In this document: piece by piece, positions 26,017-35,060 of the stretch
How the letters are laid out: every line of letters starts with the position of its first letter
How positions within the stretch are numbered: the first letter of the stretch is position 1
Source: Vibrio sp. J1-1
GTDB lineage: Bacteria > Pseudomonadota > Gammaproteobacteria > Enterobacterales > Vibrionaceae
Assembly (NCBI RefSeq): GCF_021728395.1
Contig: NZ_JAKKCM010000020.1
Location: 1 to 35,060 of the forward strand
DNA length: 35,060 bases
Direction of reading: 5' to 3'
Program-made: the position numbers and the translations under genes
Notes under the pieces: model-generated
What the model was told of the DNA's origin: nothing
The model's input: the letters and a program-made list of their open reading frames with translations, nothing else
Database searches by the model: none

Positions 26017-27510
26017 TTAGAGTGCTGAAATCGTTAATGGCCAGCCGATATCAGTCTGGCGGTTCGATTCAATTTCCAACTCTGCTGCAGTGAGCGGGTT
26101 TTCCTCTAACCATTTTGCGTCGATACCTAGCGTCAAGTTGTCACCTTGTGCCGAAAGTGTTACTTGAGGTTCTAAGTTTGGATTACGGCGATGGGTAAGC
26201 AGCACTGCAAGTCGCAGTATACGTAATACACGTTTTGCGCTGTTACCAGATAGGGCATGTTGCTCAGGTAAAGATGTGAGCTGCTCACGGTAACGGCGGG
26301 CTACCTCACCGATAAAGAACTTTTGCGCGCGTGTGAATCCCGGTAGATCTAAGTTCTGAAGCAAATATGCACTGTGCTCACCACCTTTCTTAAAGTCGAT
26401 GGTCAAGCCAATTTCATGTAACTTGGCTGCGGTTTCCAGTAGAACTTCACCCTGAGGCTCTGCAATCCACGCTTCACCACCGGCTTGTTGCAATAGCTTA
26501 CTTGCAAGGTTTGCCACTTGTTCACCGTACTCGCAATCTAGTTGATAACGACCCTGAACACTGCAGATAGTGCGTGATCGGATGTCGTTCTGGCGCAATT
26601 CTTCGACCATTTCATACACCAAACCTTCACGCAGAGCGCCGCCTGCAAGGGTCATTGCATCGATCTCAAGTAACTCAAACACAGCAATCAGAATGGAGAG
26701 ACCACTCGGGAAGACCAGCGCACGCTCAAGCGTCAAACCTTCGATGTCGAGCTCTTCTAAATGATCAGCTAACATGGCTTGCTTTTGCAGGCGCTTGAGT
26801 TTGGAGTGAGTAATTACTTCGTCCATTCCCTGTGCCAGCATTATCTCTTGTAGCGCCTGAACGGTACCAGAAGCCCCGACACAAACATCCCAACCCAAGT
26901 CGATATACTGCTCTAAAATCGGCTTGATAGTCTGTTTTGCGCCTTCAATGGCGGCATCAAAGTTACGAGCATTCAGCTGACGGTCTTTAAAGAAGTTCTC
27001 CAACCAGGTCACACAGCCCATTTTTAAACTGGTGAGTGCTTTGGCTTCAAATCCTTCTCCGATAATAAGTTCCGTACTGGCTCCGCCAATATCGACCACA
27101 AGGCGGCGGCCACTGCCTCCAGAAGTGTGAGCAACGCCTTTATAGATAGTGGCGGCTTCTTCTTCACCGGAGATAACTTCGATCGGATGACCAAGAATTT
27201 GACGTGCTTTGTCGAGAAACTTATCTACATTGGTCGCAGTACGTAAGGTCGCGGTACCGACGATACGAATGTTTTGTTTAGGAATATCTTGCAAGCGTTC
27301 CGCAAATAGACTTAAGCAGTCCCATCCTCGCTGCATAGCTTCCATACTAAGAGAATTATGTTCATCTAAGCCCGCCGCGAGACGAACTTTGCGCTTAATT
27401 TTAGCCATTGTTTGAACGCTGCCATCGATGTGACGCACAACGAGCATGTGAAAACTGTTCGACCCGAGGTCGATGGCAGCGTATAGCGGTGATGATCCTG
27501 CTTGATTCAT
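26017..27510 (-). CDS. gppA: pppGpp 5'-phosphohydrolase GppA
   Basis: A Ppx/GppA-family ASKHA-fold phosphatase that converts pppGpp to ppGpp in the stringent response. It is 497 residues from the ATG at 27510 ([25 protein letters not shown]), against 494 in E. coli; the frame extends 45 codons into rhlB without support. Motifs are [31 protein letters not shown] and GASGTVQA. The C-terminal HD-like helical domain is present ([22 protein letters not shown]). It starts 20 bases after the rhlB stop, the same rhlB-gppA order as in E. coli. No strong ribosome site is visible. Confidence 0.93.
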   Translation of the reverse strand: MNQAGSSPLYAAIDLGSNSFHMLVVRHIDGSVQTMAKIKRKVRLAAGLDEHNSLSMEAMQRGWDCLSLFAERLQDIPKQNIRIVGTATLRTATNVDKFLDKARQILGHPIEVISGEEEAATIYKGVAHTSGGSGRRLVVDIGGASTELIIGEGFEAKALTSLKMGCVTWLENFFKDRQLNARNFDAAIEGAKQTIKPILEQYIDLGWDVCVGASGTVQALQEIMLAQGMDEVITHSKLKRLQKQAMLADHLEELDIEGLTLERALVFPSGLSILIAVFELLEIDAMTLAGGALREGLVYEMVEELRQNDIRSRTICSVQGRYQLDCEYGEQVANLASKLLQQAGGEAWIAEPQGEVLLETAAKLHEIGLTIDFKKGGEHSAYLLQNLDLPGFTRAQKFFIGEVARRYREQLTSLPEQHALSGNSAKRVLRILRLAVLLTHRRNPNLEPQVTLSAQGDNLTLGIDAKWLEENPLTAAELEIESNRQTDIGWPLTISAL

Positions 27511-27529
27511 ATACGGATTCAGATTCCTA

Positions 27530-28843
27530 TTAAGATTGTTTTGGCGCTGATTGGCGCGGCTGACGAGGACGACGTCCTTGTTGCTTGCGGTTACCAGAGC
27601 GAGTACCACCTGTATTCGTACGGCGTTGTTGCGTTCGTGGTGCACGCATACGGATTGGTGCTGGCAGGTCTTGGATTAGAGCTGACGCATCGTATTCCGA
27701 TACAGGGATGGCGTGTTCAATGTATTCTTCAATCGCAGGTAGGTTGATCGCGTACTCTTCGCAAGCAAAGCTAATAGAGTTGCCGCTCGCACCTGCACGA
27801 CCGGTACGACCGATACGGTGTACATAATCTTCGCAATCGTCTGGCAGATCATAGTTGAATACGTGTGTTACTTGAGGAATATGTAGGCCGCGAGCCGCCA
27901 CATCCGTCGCCACTAGGATATCCACATCACCTTTAGTGAACTGCTCAAGAATCTTTTCACGCTTCTTCTGTGGTACATCACCAGTCAATAGACCAACACG
28001 ATGACCATCGGCTGCTAGGTGACCCCAAACGGATTCACATTTGTGCTTGGTGTTGGCGAATACAATGGCACGATCTGGCCAATCTTCTTCAATAAGTGTC
28101 TGAAGAAGCTTCATTTTGTCTTCGTTAGATGGGTAGAAAAGCTCTTCCTGAATACGGTGGCCAGTTTTTTGCTCTGGTTCTACCACGACATGTTCTGGGT
28201 TGTGCATGTGTTCAAAGGCAAGTTCTTGTACGCGGTAAGACAGCGTCGCTGAGAACAGCATGTTCAGACGCTCTTTTGGCTCTGGCATACGACGGAACAA
28301 GAAACGGATGTCTTTAATAAAACCCAGGTCGAACATACGGTCTGCTTCATCTAACACAACCGCTTGAATGTTATTTAGGTTAAAGACTTTTTGCTTGTAG
28401 AAGTCGATGATACGGCCTGTGGTGCCAATCAGAATGTCTACACCGTCCTGGAGCTTAGCCAACTGCTTGTCGTAGCTTTCGCCACCGTAAGCCAGTGCGG
28501 CTTTTAAACCCGTGCTTGCAATCAGAGTTTCAGCATCATTATAGATCTGAATCGCCAATTCACGCGTTGGAGCCATAATGATGGCACGTGGTTGTGTTGG
28601 TTGGCGACCTTCGTGCTCCGGTGTCGTCATAAGGTGGTTGAAGGTTGCAGTGAGAAACGCGAGTGTTTTACCAGTGCCCGTTTGGGCCTGGCCTGCGATG
28701 TCTTGGCCGGTGAGCAGTACCGGCAACGCCAAGGCTTGGATAGGGGTACAAAAATCAAACCCTTTTTTATCCAATCCATCAATAACTTGGGGCTCTAACC
28801 CCAAATCGGCGAACTTTTGCTCTGTGATATGCGTCTTTTTCAT
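27530..28843 (-). CDS. rhlB: ATP-dependent RNA helicase RhlB
   Basis: A DEAD-box helicase of the RNA degradosome, 437 residues. The Q motif is FDFCTPIQ, motif I AQTGTGKT (53-60), motif Ia APTRELA, motif II LDEADR, motif III SAT, and motif [12 protein letters not shown]. The basic Arg/Gln-rich C-terminal tail ([19 protein letters not shown]) probably binds RNA. It is divergent from trxA and followed by gppA, as in E. coli, which supports RhlB over other paralogues. Confidence 0.95.
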   Translation of the reverse strand: MKKTHITEQKFADLGLEPQVIDGLDKKGFDFCTPIQALALPVLLTGQDIAGQAQTGTGKTLAFLTATFNHLMTTPEHEGRQPTQPRAIIMAPTRELAIQIYNDAETLIASTGLKAALAYGGESYDKQLAKLQDGVDILIGTTGRIIDFYKQKVFNLNNIQAVVLDEADRMFDLGFIKDIRFLFRRMPEPKERLNMLFSATLSYRVQELAFEHMHNPEHVVVEPEQKTGHRIQEELFYPSNEDKMKLLQTLIEEDWPDRAIVFANTKHKCESVWGHLAADGHRVGLLTGDVPQKKREKILEQFTKGDVDILVATDVAARGLHIPQVTHVFNYDLPDDCEDYVHRIGRTGRAGASGNSISFACEEYAINLPAIEEYIEHAIPVSEYDASALIQDLPAPIRMRAPRTQQRRTNTGGTRSGNRKQQGRRPRQPRQSAPKQS

Positions 28844-28954
28844 GGCTATAGAATATCAGCTAAAGCTTGCATTACGAAAGTAAATACATTCCAATAGGGC
28901 ATCAAATTACTGGTTATCATCCAACCAGTTTCGAAAAACACATTGGAGTGGAAG

Positions 28955-29281
28955 ATGAGTGATAAGATTTTGCAGCTAACTGATGACGGTTTTGAAAACG
29001 ATGTAATCAACGCTGCAGGCCCTGTATTAGTAGATTTTTGGGCAGAATGGTGTGGTCCTTGTAAGATGATCGCTCCTATCCTGGACGAAGTCGCTGAAGA
29101 GTACGAAGGCAAACTCACTATCGGTAAACTAAACATCGACCATAACGCAGGCACACCACCTAAGTTTGGTATTCGTGGCATTCCAACGCTACTGCTATTC
29201 AAAGATGGCAACGTAGCGGCAACGAAAGTTGGTGCTTTGTCTAAAACTCAACTTAAAGAGTTTTTGGACGCAAACATATAA
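28955..29281 (+). CDS. trxA: Thioredoxin 1
   Basis: 108 residues from the ATG at 28955 (GGAG at 28945-28948); an upstream TTG frame adds four residues and is not needed. The redox site is W32-C33-G-P-C36-K. The cis-Pro is in [11 protein letters not shown]. It is a general cytosolic disulfide reductant. It lies divergent to rhlB and upstream of rho, as in E. coli, and ends with its own terminator. Confidence 0.97.
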   Translation: MSDKILQLTDDGFENDVINAAGPVLVDFWAEWCGPCKMIAPILDEVAEEYEGKLTIGKLNIDHNAGTPPKFGIRGIPTLLLFKDGNVAATKVGALSKTQLKEFLDANI

Positions 29282-29300
29282 TCACCAAGTGATTACAGAT

Positions 29301-29336
29301 AAAACCGTGCAACCATCAATGCACGGTTTTGTTTTT
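29301..29336 (+). terminator. trxA terminator
   Basis: AAAACCGTGC, 10-nt loop, GCACGGTTTT, then GTTTTT. It separates trxA from rho. The rho leader beyond it (about 29340-29476) has a small hairpin TTGGTC/GACCAA (29403-29422) but no leader peptide that I can defend. Confidence 0.88.
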
Positions 29337-29476
29337 CTAACTCTGGACTAGAATATTAATTAGTGCTAACTTATCGCGCGTTAATTGAACAAATTTCTCT
29401 TCTTGGTCGATCCTGTGACCAAATCCATCTTAACTAGAAAACAGATCTTATTTTGACTAAACAAGAATCCACTACC

Positions 29477-30736
29477 ATGAACCTTACCGAACTGAAGAAC
29501 AGACCTGTGTCTGACCTTGTAAAACTGGGCGAAAGCTTAGGATTAGAGAACCTAGCGCGCTTAAGAAAACAAGATATCATCTTCGCGATTTTAAAAGCGC
29601 ATGCGAAAGGCGGCGAAGACATCTTTGGCGATGGGGTTCTGGAAATTCTGCAAGACGGTTTTGGTTTCCTGCGTAGTGCGGATAGCTCATATTTAGCTGG
29701 TCCTGATGATATTTACGTATCGCCAAGTCAGATCCGTCGCTTTAACTTGCGTACTGGTGACTCAATTGCCGGCAAAATTCGTCCACCAAAAGATGGTGAA
29801 CGTTACTTCGCACTACTAAAAGTTAATACAGTTAACCACGACAAGCCTGATAACGCGCGTAACAAGATTCTCTTTGAGAACTTAACGCCTCTGCATGCCA
29901 ATGAGCGCATGGTGATGGAGCGCGGTAACGGTTCTACAGAAGATATCACAGCACGTGTTCTAGATTTGGCATCGCCAATTGGTAAAGGCCAACGTGGTTT
30001 GATTGTTGCTCCGCCAAAAGCGGGTAAGACAATGCTTCTGCAAAACATCGCACAAAGTATCGCTTACAACCATCCAGAGTGTGAACTGATGGTACTTCTT
30101 ATCGACGAACGTCCGGAAGAAGTAACTGAGATGCAACGTCTGGTTAAAGGTGAAGTGATTGCTTCTACTTTTGATGAGCCAGCATCTCGTCACGTTCAAG
30201 TAGCGGAAATGGTTATCGAGAAAGCGAAGCGCTTGGTAGAACACAAGAAAGACGTGGTTATCCTGCTTGATTCGATTACTCGTCTGGCACGTGCTTACAA
30301 CACGGTTGTACCTTCATCAGGTAAAGTACTAACAGGTGGTGTGGATGCGAACGCACTACACCGTCCTAAGCGTTTCTTCGGTGCGGCACGTAATGTAGAA
30401 GAAGGCGGTAGCTTAACAATCATCGCAACAGCGCTAGTCGATACTGGTTCTAAGATGGATGAAGTTATCTACGAAGAATTTAAAGGTACAGGTAACATGG
30501 AATTGCACCTGAACCGTAAGATTGCAGAGAAGCGTGTCTTCCCAGCGATTGACTTCAACCGCTCAGGCACTCGACGTGAAGAGCTACTGACTAAAAATGA
30601 CGAACTACAGAAAATGTGGATTCTGCGTAAGATTGTTCACCCGATGGGTGAAATCGACGCAATGGAATTCCTCATTGATAAGCTAGCGATGACCAAGACC
30701 AATGATGAGTTCTTTGATGCAATGCGTCGTCAATAA
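29477..30736 (+). CDS. rho: Transcription termination factor Rho
   Basis: A hexameric RNA-dependent ATPase that ends transcription. It is 419 residues from the ATG at 29477, exactly the E. coli length, beginning [19 protein letters not shown]; an upstream frame to 29453 is discounted. The primary RNA-binding site includes GFGFLRS and [18 protein letters not shown]. The P-loop is APPKAGKT (178-185), the Walker B region [17 protein letters not shown], the Q-loop GKVLTGGVD, and the R-loop/Arg-finger region follows. The upstream gap may allow Rho autoregulation. Confidence 0.98.
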   Translation: MNLTELKNRPVSDLVKLGESLGLENLARLRKQDIIFAILKAHAKGGEDIFGDGVLEILQDGFGFLRSADSSYLAGPDDIYVSPSQIRRFNLRTGDSIAGKIRPPKDGERYFALLKVNTVNHDKPDNARNKILFENLTPLHANERMVMERGNGSTEDITARVLDLASPIGKGQRGLIVAPPKAGKTMLLQNIAQSIAYNHPECELMVLLIDERPEEVTEMQRLVKGEVIASTFDEPASRHVQVAEMVIEKAKRLVEHKKDVVILLDSITRLARAYNTVVPSSGKVLTGGVDANALHRPKRFFGAARNVEEGGSLTIIATALVDTGSKMDEVIYEEFKGTGNMELHLNRKIAEKRVFPAIDFNRSGTRREELLTKNDELQKMWILRKIVHPMGEIDAMEFLIDKLAMTKTNDEFFDAMRRQ

Positions 30737-30756
30737 CAGCTGAGTTCTTATTTTGA

Positions 30757-30786
30757 AAAGCCACCATAAATAATGGTGGCTTTTTT
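30757..30786 (+). terminator. rho terminator
   Basis: AAAAGCCACCAT, loop AAATA, ATGGTGGCTTTTTT, 21 bases after the rho stop. Confidence 0.93.
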
Positions 30787-30843
30787 ATTGCTTTCTACCG
30801 ATAGAAGCATCAAAATGAGGACTAATGTTATCGGGAGGTTAAC

Positions 30844-31839
30844 ATGCAACAAGGAATGTTGTCGTCATTACTCCTGAGTTTGTCACTCGTGACCATGCCT
30901 ATGACCGCGTCTGCGAAGGAAATGCAGGAGTCTGTGGTAGAACAGTGGCTTCAGGATACCCAAATACAAACCAAAGTCTCTGAACTTCTAGAATATGTTG
31001 TCAGGGATGAGGTTGACTCGCTTAAATTTTCCCTCAATCGACTGGCGTTACCTCAACAAGAGGTGGTGCGCTTCCGTTTACTCGAAAAACTAGAACAGCA
31101 AGACGTGATTCTTACGCCGCGTATGGCGCTTTTTGTTGAATCACAAAGCCGTATTACTCCCACTTATCAAATACTCGAGCGTGGTGATGGTTACGAATTC
31201 ACTGTGCCAGCTTTTAACTTTCCTGCAGTTGCAAGCCGTTTGATTAAGCGCTGGAAGCAAGACCAGAACACCTTAGAGTTTGTTCTTCAAGCGGAGCGTA
31301 AAGAGCTCGATCTCAGCCAGTGGTTAACGGCTGGTACTTCACAACAAACACAGGCTCGTGAGGCATTATTGATTCGCGAACTAGATAGCTTGTCTCCCGG
31401 CGCATTAAATGCGTTAACCGTGCAGTTGACTCAAATAGATGTAACCAGTTGGTTACCATCTACAGCGGTGGTTGCTCGTTTAGCGCAGGTGAGTCAGGAC
31501 GAAACAATGTACGACCTGTTGTGGCGGATGCGTGCCGACTACAATAGTCACGCAGAACTGGAACGATTAGCCAAAATGGGCGATGCATTTTCATTGCAAC
31601 AGTTGATGAATTCAACGGTTAATCCAACACTCAAACCTTATGCTATCGGCCTTTTAACCAAAGCCTATCCATTAAGCCCTGAGGTGAAGCAGTTCTTAAT
31701 TGCCAAAATGGCGCTGTCTGGAGAAGCGACACTAGTGGCGAGAGAGCTAGCGCAACAGGGGCATCAACACTGGCTTAAAGAGTTAGTCTCGGGGAACCAT
31801 CAGGTTAAAGTGCGTCAAATCGAACAAGTTCTGAAGTAA
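30844..31839 (+). CDS. Secreted helical-repeat protein of unknown function
   Basis: 331 residues, not recognised. A signal peptide (MQQGMLSSLLLSLSLVTMP through TASA, cleavage near residue 24) sends it to the periplasm. The rest is rich in Leu/Gln/Glu with repeated amphipathic helices (ELLEYVVRDEVDSLKFSLNRLAL, LERLAKMGDAFSLQQLMNS, AKMALSGEATLVARELAQQG), consistent with a HEAT- or TPR-like solenoid. There is no lipobox. It is a single gene with GGGAGG upstream and its own hairpin after it, between rho and ubiD. Confidence 0.85.
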   Translation: MQQGMLSSLLLSLSLVTMPMTASAKEMQESVVEQWLQDTQIQTKVSELLEYVVRDEVDSLKFSLNRLALPQQEVVRFRLLEKLEQQDVILTPRMALFVESQSRITPTYQILERGDGYEFTVPAFNFPAVASRLIKRWKQDQNTLEFVLQAERKELDLSQWLTAGTSQQTQAREALLIRELDSLSPGALNALTVQLTQIDVTSWLPSTAVVARLAQVSQDETMYDLLWRMRADYNSHAELERLAKMGDAFSLQQLMNSTVNPTLKPYAIGLLTKAYPLSPEVKQFLIAKMALSGEATLVARELAQQGHQHWLKELVSGNHQVKVRQIEQVLK

Positions 31840-31860
31840 TTCCACGCTTAAACCCACACA

Positions 31861-31894
31861 AAATAGGAGGACCTTAGTGTCCTCCTATTTGTTA
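31861..31894 (+). terminator. Hairpin after the secreted protein gene
   Basis: AAATAGGAGGAC, loop CTTAGT, GTCCTCCTATTT, then GTT. A 12-bp perfect stem with a modest T tail. Confidence 0.78.
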
Positions 31895-31934
31895 TACTGC
31901 GAAAAGTTTAATCAGTCAGCAGTCATGAAGGCCT

Positions 31935-33788
31935 ATGAGTTTTAAGGATTTACGCGAATATATTGACCATTTAGAGAAGAATGGTCGACTCAAGCGCATT
32001 ACTCACCCAGTCGATCCCGCTTATGAAATGACAGAAATCAGCGATCGTACTCTGCGCGCTGGTGGTCCTGCATTATTATTCGAAAACCCTATTGGTTACG
32101 ATGTTCCGGTTTTAACCAACCTGTTTGGTACCCCGGAAAGGGTTGCGATTGGTATGGGACGTGAAGACGTAAAAGAACTACGCGAAGTTGGAAAACTCTT
32201 GGCTTACCTCAAAGAGCCTGAGCCGCCGAAAGGCTTCAAAGATGCATTAGAGAAGTTGCCTGTATTTAAGCAAGTCTTGAACATGCCAGCCAAGCGTCTT
32301 CGTAAAGCGCCTTGCCAAGAAATCGTGTGGCAGGGTGATGAAGTCGATTTGGATAAAATTCCCGTAATGAGCTGCTGGGCTGAAGATGTCGCGCCGCTAT
32401 TAACGTGGGGCCTGACGGTGACTAAAGGGCCGAATAAAAAACGCCAGAATCTTGGCATCTACCGGCAGCAGAAAATCGCTAAAAACAAAATTATTATGCG
32501 TTGGCTGGCACACCGAGGTGGTGCGCTTGATCTTCGTGACTGGATGGAAACCAACCCAGGCAAGCCATTTCCAGTATCGGTTGCCTTCGGTGCGGATCCT
32601 GCCACGATTCTTGGTGCTGTGACACCAGTACCAGATACGTTGTCAGAATATGCTTTTGCTGGCTTATTGCGTGGCAGCAAAACGGAAGTCGTCAAATCCA
32701 TCAGTAATGAACTGGAAGTGCCAGCGAGTGCTGAGATTGTGATGGAAGGTTATATCGACCCGACTGAGTTTGCTGATGAAGGTCCTTATGGCGATCACAC
32801 AGGCTACTACAACGAAAAAGAAAAGCACCACGTCTTTACCATTACTCATATCACCATGCGTAAAGACCCGATTTATCACAGTACATACACCGGGCGTCCG
32901 CCGGATGAGCCAGCAGTTCTGGGTGTGGCTTTGAACGAAGTCTTCGTTCCTATTCTGCAAAAGCAATTTCCGGAAATAGAAGACTTCTATTTACCACCGG
33001 AAGGTTGTTCGTACCGTATGGCGGTTGTCACGTTGAAGAAGCAATATCCGGGACATGCAAAGCGCGTCATGATGGGTGTATGGTCTTTTTTACGTCAGTT
33101 TATGTATACCAAGTTTGTGGTAGTGTGTGATGAGTCGGTAAACGCACGTGACTGGAATGACGTGATTAAAGCCATGACTGAGAATATGGACCCAGTGCGT
33201 GATACTGTAATGATTGATAACACGCCGATAGACTCCCTTGATTTTGCTTCTCCAGTTGTTGGCTTGGGTTCCAAAATGGGGCTAGATGCGACCATTAAAT
33301 GGGAAGCGGAGCTTGCTGCTCGCGCGCAAGTCAATACTTCAGAAAGCAAACCGATTACTCAAGCAGATTTAGATTCACTAAAAGCACTGCGTCCTGACAT
33401 CGTCGATATCTATCTGCCTCCGGCAGCAAACAACCAGTTCGCTGTGGTAACCATGAAGAAAGACGAAGCTGGGCAGTCTCAAGCATTACTTGAAAACCTG
33501 TGGGAATACTTTGCTGATTACACAGACATCAAGTTCATTATCCTATGTGATAACGACGTCAATGCACGAGACTGGAATGACATTATCTGGGCAGTCACTA
33601 CGCGTATGGATCCTGATAGGGATACAATTCAAATTCGAGGAAGTACGTCGAGCAGTTCAAAACTAGGACTCGATGCGACCAATAAGTTTGAATCTGAGGT
33701 AGCGCGTGAATGGGGTATTCCGATTAAAAAAGATCCTAAACTTGTCGCTAAAATTGATGAGATTTGGGGCCAGTTAGGTATTCTATGA
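31935..33788 (+). CDS. ubiD: UbiD 3-octaprenyl-4-hydroxybenzoate decarboxylase with duplicated C-terminal region
   Basis: A prenylated-FMN-dependent decarboxylase of ubiquinone synthesis. At 617 residues it is about 120 longer than E. coli UbiD (497). The N-terminal two thirds are typical ([42 protein letters not shown]). The excess comes from an internal repeat: residues about 345-455 ([57 protein letters not shown]) recur at about 486-590 ([56 protein letters not shown]). It overlaps the ferredoxin gene by 4 bases (ATGA). Confidence 0.95.
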   Translation: MSFKDLREYIDHLEKNGRLKRITHPVDPAYEMTEISDRTLRAGGPALLFENPIGYDVPVLTNLFGTPERVAIGMGREDVKELREVGKLLAYLKEPEPPKGFKDALEKLPVFKQVLNMPAKRLRKAPCQEIVWQGDEVDLDKIPVMSCWAEDVAPLLTWGLTVTKGPNKKRQNLGIYRQQKIAKNKIIMRWLAHRGGALDLRDWMETNPGKPFPVSVAFGADPATILGAVTPVPDTLSEYAFAGLLRGSKTEVVKSISNELEVPASAEIVMEGYIDPTEFADEGPYGDHTGYYNEKEKHHVFTITHITMRKDPIYHSTYTGRPPDEPAVLGVALNEVFVPILQKQFPEIEDFYLPPEGCSYRMAVVTLKKQYPGHAKRVMMGVWSFLRQFMYTKFVVVCDESVNARDWNDVIKAMTENMDPVRDTVMIDNTPIDSLDFASPVVGLGSKMGLDATIKWEAELAARAQVNTSESKPITQADLDSLKALRPDIVDIYLPPAANNQFAVVTMKKDEAGQSQALLENLWEYFADYTDIKFIILCDNDVNARDWNDIIWAVTTRMDPDRDTIQIRGSTSSSSKLGLDATNKFESEVAREWGIPIKKDPKLVAKIDEIWGQLGIL

Positions 33789-34054
33789 GTCATACAGTCC
33801 TCCTTCTTCCTATAAACGTATCATTTGAGGTTGAAGCTGGGGAGACGGTGTTGGAAGCTGCGCTCAACAATAATATTCGCTTCCCTCATCGTTGCCGAGT
33901 TGGCGCTTGTGCCATGTGTATGTGTAAAAAGATATCGGGTGAGGTGAGTTATCACCTAGAACCTATGTTAACCGACAAAGAACAGCAGCAAGGTTGGATA
34001 TTTCCTTGCCAAGCCTATACAGAAAGTAATTTAGTGCTTACTTTTGATGAGTAA
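33785..34054 (+). CDS. Plant-type [2Fe-2S] ferredoxin-like protein
   Basis: 89 residues from the ATG at 33785; a longer TTG frame from 33764 runs inside ubiD. Cluster ligands C37-x4-C42-x2-C45-x29-C75 fit the plant-type ferredoxin pattern, in [11 protein letters not shown] and FPCQAY. It is translationally coupled to ubiD and followed 14 bases later by the flavin reductase. Together the two resemble the split halves of a ferredoxin-reductase such as those ending ring-oxygenase or deoxysugar-reductase systems. A role passing electrons from Fre to a quinone-pathway enzyme is inference. Confidence 0.9.
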   Translation: MSHTVLLLPINVSFEVEAGETVLEAALNNNIRFPHRCRVGACAMCMCKKISGEVSYHLEPMLTDKEQQQGWIFPCQAYTESNLVLTFDE

Positions 34055-34068
34055 GCGAGAGGGACATC

Positions 34069-34782
34069 ATGACCATCCAATGTAAAGTAAAGTCTATTCA
34101 GCCGTTAGCTTGTAATACTTATCAAATTCTACTTCACCCAGAGTCACCAGTGGCTTTCAAAGCTGGTCAGTACCTTATGGTTGTGATGGGCGAGAAAGAT
34201 AAGCGCCCATTTTCTATCGCGAGTAGCCCGTGTCGACATGAAGGCGAGTTGGAACTGCACATTGGTGCGGCAGAACATAACGCTTACGCAATAGAAGTCG
34301 TTGAAGCGATGAAAGCGGCATTAGAATCGGGTGATGATATTGAAATTGATGCGCCTCACGGCGATGCGTGGATTCAAGAAGATAGCGAGCGTTCTCTATT
34401 ACTGATTGCTGGGGGGACGGGATTCAGTTACGTTCGCTCGATCTTAGATCATTGTGTAGCTCAGAATAAGACCAATCAAATCTATTTATACTGGGGTGCT
34501 CGTGATGAAAGCCAGTTATACGCAAAAGATGAACTTATCGATATCTCAGAGAAGTTTTCGAACGTTCACTTTATTCCTGTAGTAGAAGAGGCTCCCGCTG
34601 AGTGGCAAGGTAGAGTTGGAAACGTACTACAAGCAGTCAGTGACGATTTCGAAAGCCTGGAAGACTATGATATCTATATTGCAGGGCGCTTTGAAATGGC
34701 GGGTGCAGCTCGAGAACAGTTTACTCAGAATAAGCAAGCCAAAAGCGAACGTATGTATGCTGACGCGTACGCTTTCATTTAA
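34069..34782 (+). CDS. fre: NAD(P)H-flavin reductase Fre
   Basis: 237 residues of the FNR superfamily; it reduces free FMN/FAD/riboflavin with NAD(P)H in the cytosol and feeds ferric reduction and, in luminous vibrios, luciferase. The flavin-binding motif is RPFSIAS, the nucleotide-binding loop [17 protein letters not shown], and [14 protein letters not shown] and [14 protein letters not shown] are typical of Fre/LuxG. The ubiD-fre linkage matches E. coli (ubiD-fre), but here a ferredoxin gene is inserted between them. Confidence 0.95.
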   Translation: MTIQCKVKSIQPLACNTYQILLHPESPVAFKAGQYLMVVMGEKDKRPFSIASSPCRHEGELELHIGAAEHNAYAIEVVEAMKAALESGDDIEIDAPHGDAWIQEDSERSLLLIAGGTGFSYVRSILDHCVAQNKTNQIYLYWGARDESQLYAKDELIDISEKFSNVHFIPVVEEAPAEWQGRVGNVLQAVSDDFESLEDYDIYIAGRFEMAGAAREQFTQNKQAKSERMYADAYAFI

Positions 34783-34800
34783 ATAGGGCTTTTATGGTAT

Positions 34801-34828
34801 AAAAAGAGGGTTTTTTATCCTCTTTTTT
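34801..34828 (+). terminator. Terminator of the ubiD-fre operon
   Basis: AAAAAGAGG, 9-nt loop, CCTCTTTTTT, 18 bases after the fre stop. Confidence 0.88.
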
Positions 34829-34888
34829 ACGTTTTTGATTAAATAATCATCGAGTGCTCGTTTTTTTGGTTTTATTTCAAAAAAAAGG

Positions 34889-34916
34889 TTGCGCTCCAAT
34901 CGTAACTCCCTATAAT
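34889..34916 (+). promoter_or_regulatory. rRNA-type promoter, upstream copy
   Basis: TTGCGC (34889-34894), 16-bp spacer and consensus TATAAT (34911-34916), preceded by A/T tracts like an UP element (TTTCAAAAAAAAGG) and followed by a GC-rich discriminator GCGCATCC. This is the layout of a growth-rate and ppGpp-controlled stable-RNA promoter. Confidence 0.8.
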
Positions 34917-35004
34917 GCGCATCCACCGACACAGCAGACGCGATAAGGCTTCAGCAGGGTCGGAGAGGTAAAAAGCTTCTACGAAAATAAGTTGAAAAAA
35001 GTGT

Positions 35005-35032
35005 TTGACACTAACAACCAAATCGCTAGAAT
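35005..35032 (+). promoter_or_regulatory. rRNA-type promoter, downstream copy
   Basis: Consensus TTGACA (35005-35010), 16-bp spacer and TAGAAT (35027-35032), preceded by an A-rich stretch (GAAAATAAGTTGAAAAAAG) and followed by GCACCTCC. Tandem to the previous promoter at about 116 bases. An rRNA or tRNA operon should begin just past the window; no 16S sequence is inside it. Confidence 0.8.
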
Positions 35033-35060
35033 GCACCTCCGCTTTGAGAGAAAAACTTCT

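Overview
The window looks like a stretch of the primary chromosome of a Vibrio species, near its replication origin. The evidence is gene content and order (thiCEFSGH, uvrD, ggt, rarD-recQ, rhlB/trxA/rho, ubiD-fre), Vibrio-type tandem rRNA promoters at the right edge, a CsrB-family sRNA, and three copies of the ParB site TGTTTCACGTGAAACA (two exact, one 15/16) within 11 kb. Species cannot be fixed from the sequence alone. GC content looks moderate and codon use fairly even, and I see no prophage or large island.

Layout, left to right. Positions 1-402 are the distal end of an rRNA operon: tRNA-Asp, a hairpin terminator, a decayed tRNA-Trp copy, an intact tRNA-Trp and a strong terminator. crcB (fluoride channel) follows, then a TPP-riboswitch-controlled thiamine operon thiC-thiE-thiF-thiS-thiG-thiH. 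A cytoplasmic aminopeptidase P lies convergent to it, followed by a divergent LysR/Bcr-CflA transporter pair and a small unknown gene. At 12.27-14.72 kb (minus strand) lies a bufferin-type RiPP operon: a secreted Cys-rich precursor (DUF2282), a DUF692/MNIO modifying enzyme, its DUF2063 partner and a DoxX membrane protein. Then come uvrD, a minus-strand CsrB-family sRNA, ggt, a LysE exporter with an AraC regulator, and rarD divergent from recQ plus a small partner gene. A 267-bp foldable repeat element follows, then a preQ1-like leader with yhhQ. gppA-rhlB is divergent from trxA, rho, a secreted protein of unknown function, and ubiD-ferredoxin-fre. The last 200 bases carry two strong tandem promoters of the kind that drive rRNA operons, so the window spans the gap between two co-oriented rRNA operons.

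How parts work together. The thi genes make the thiazole and pyrimidine halves of thiamine and join them, under TPP feedback. The parS sites (inside thiE, after thiH, and across the start codon of the bufferin enzyme gene) form a ParB-loading centromere. The buf genes probably make a copper-binding modified peptide exported to the periplasm. The CsrB-like RNA would titrate CsrA globally. trxA, rho, rhlB and gppA are housekeeping redox, termination, RNA decay and stringent-response functions. ubiD, the 2Fe-2S protein and Fre form a quinone/flavin redox cluster.

Most interesting items: the bufferin operon with a parS site built into the bufB start codon, the CsrB-family RNA, the tRNA-Trp pseudogene, the cloverleaf-like repeat at 24.7 kb, the internal duplication in UbiD, and the extra N-terminal domain of ThiE.
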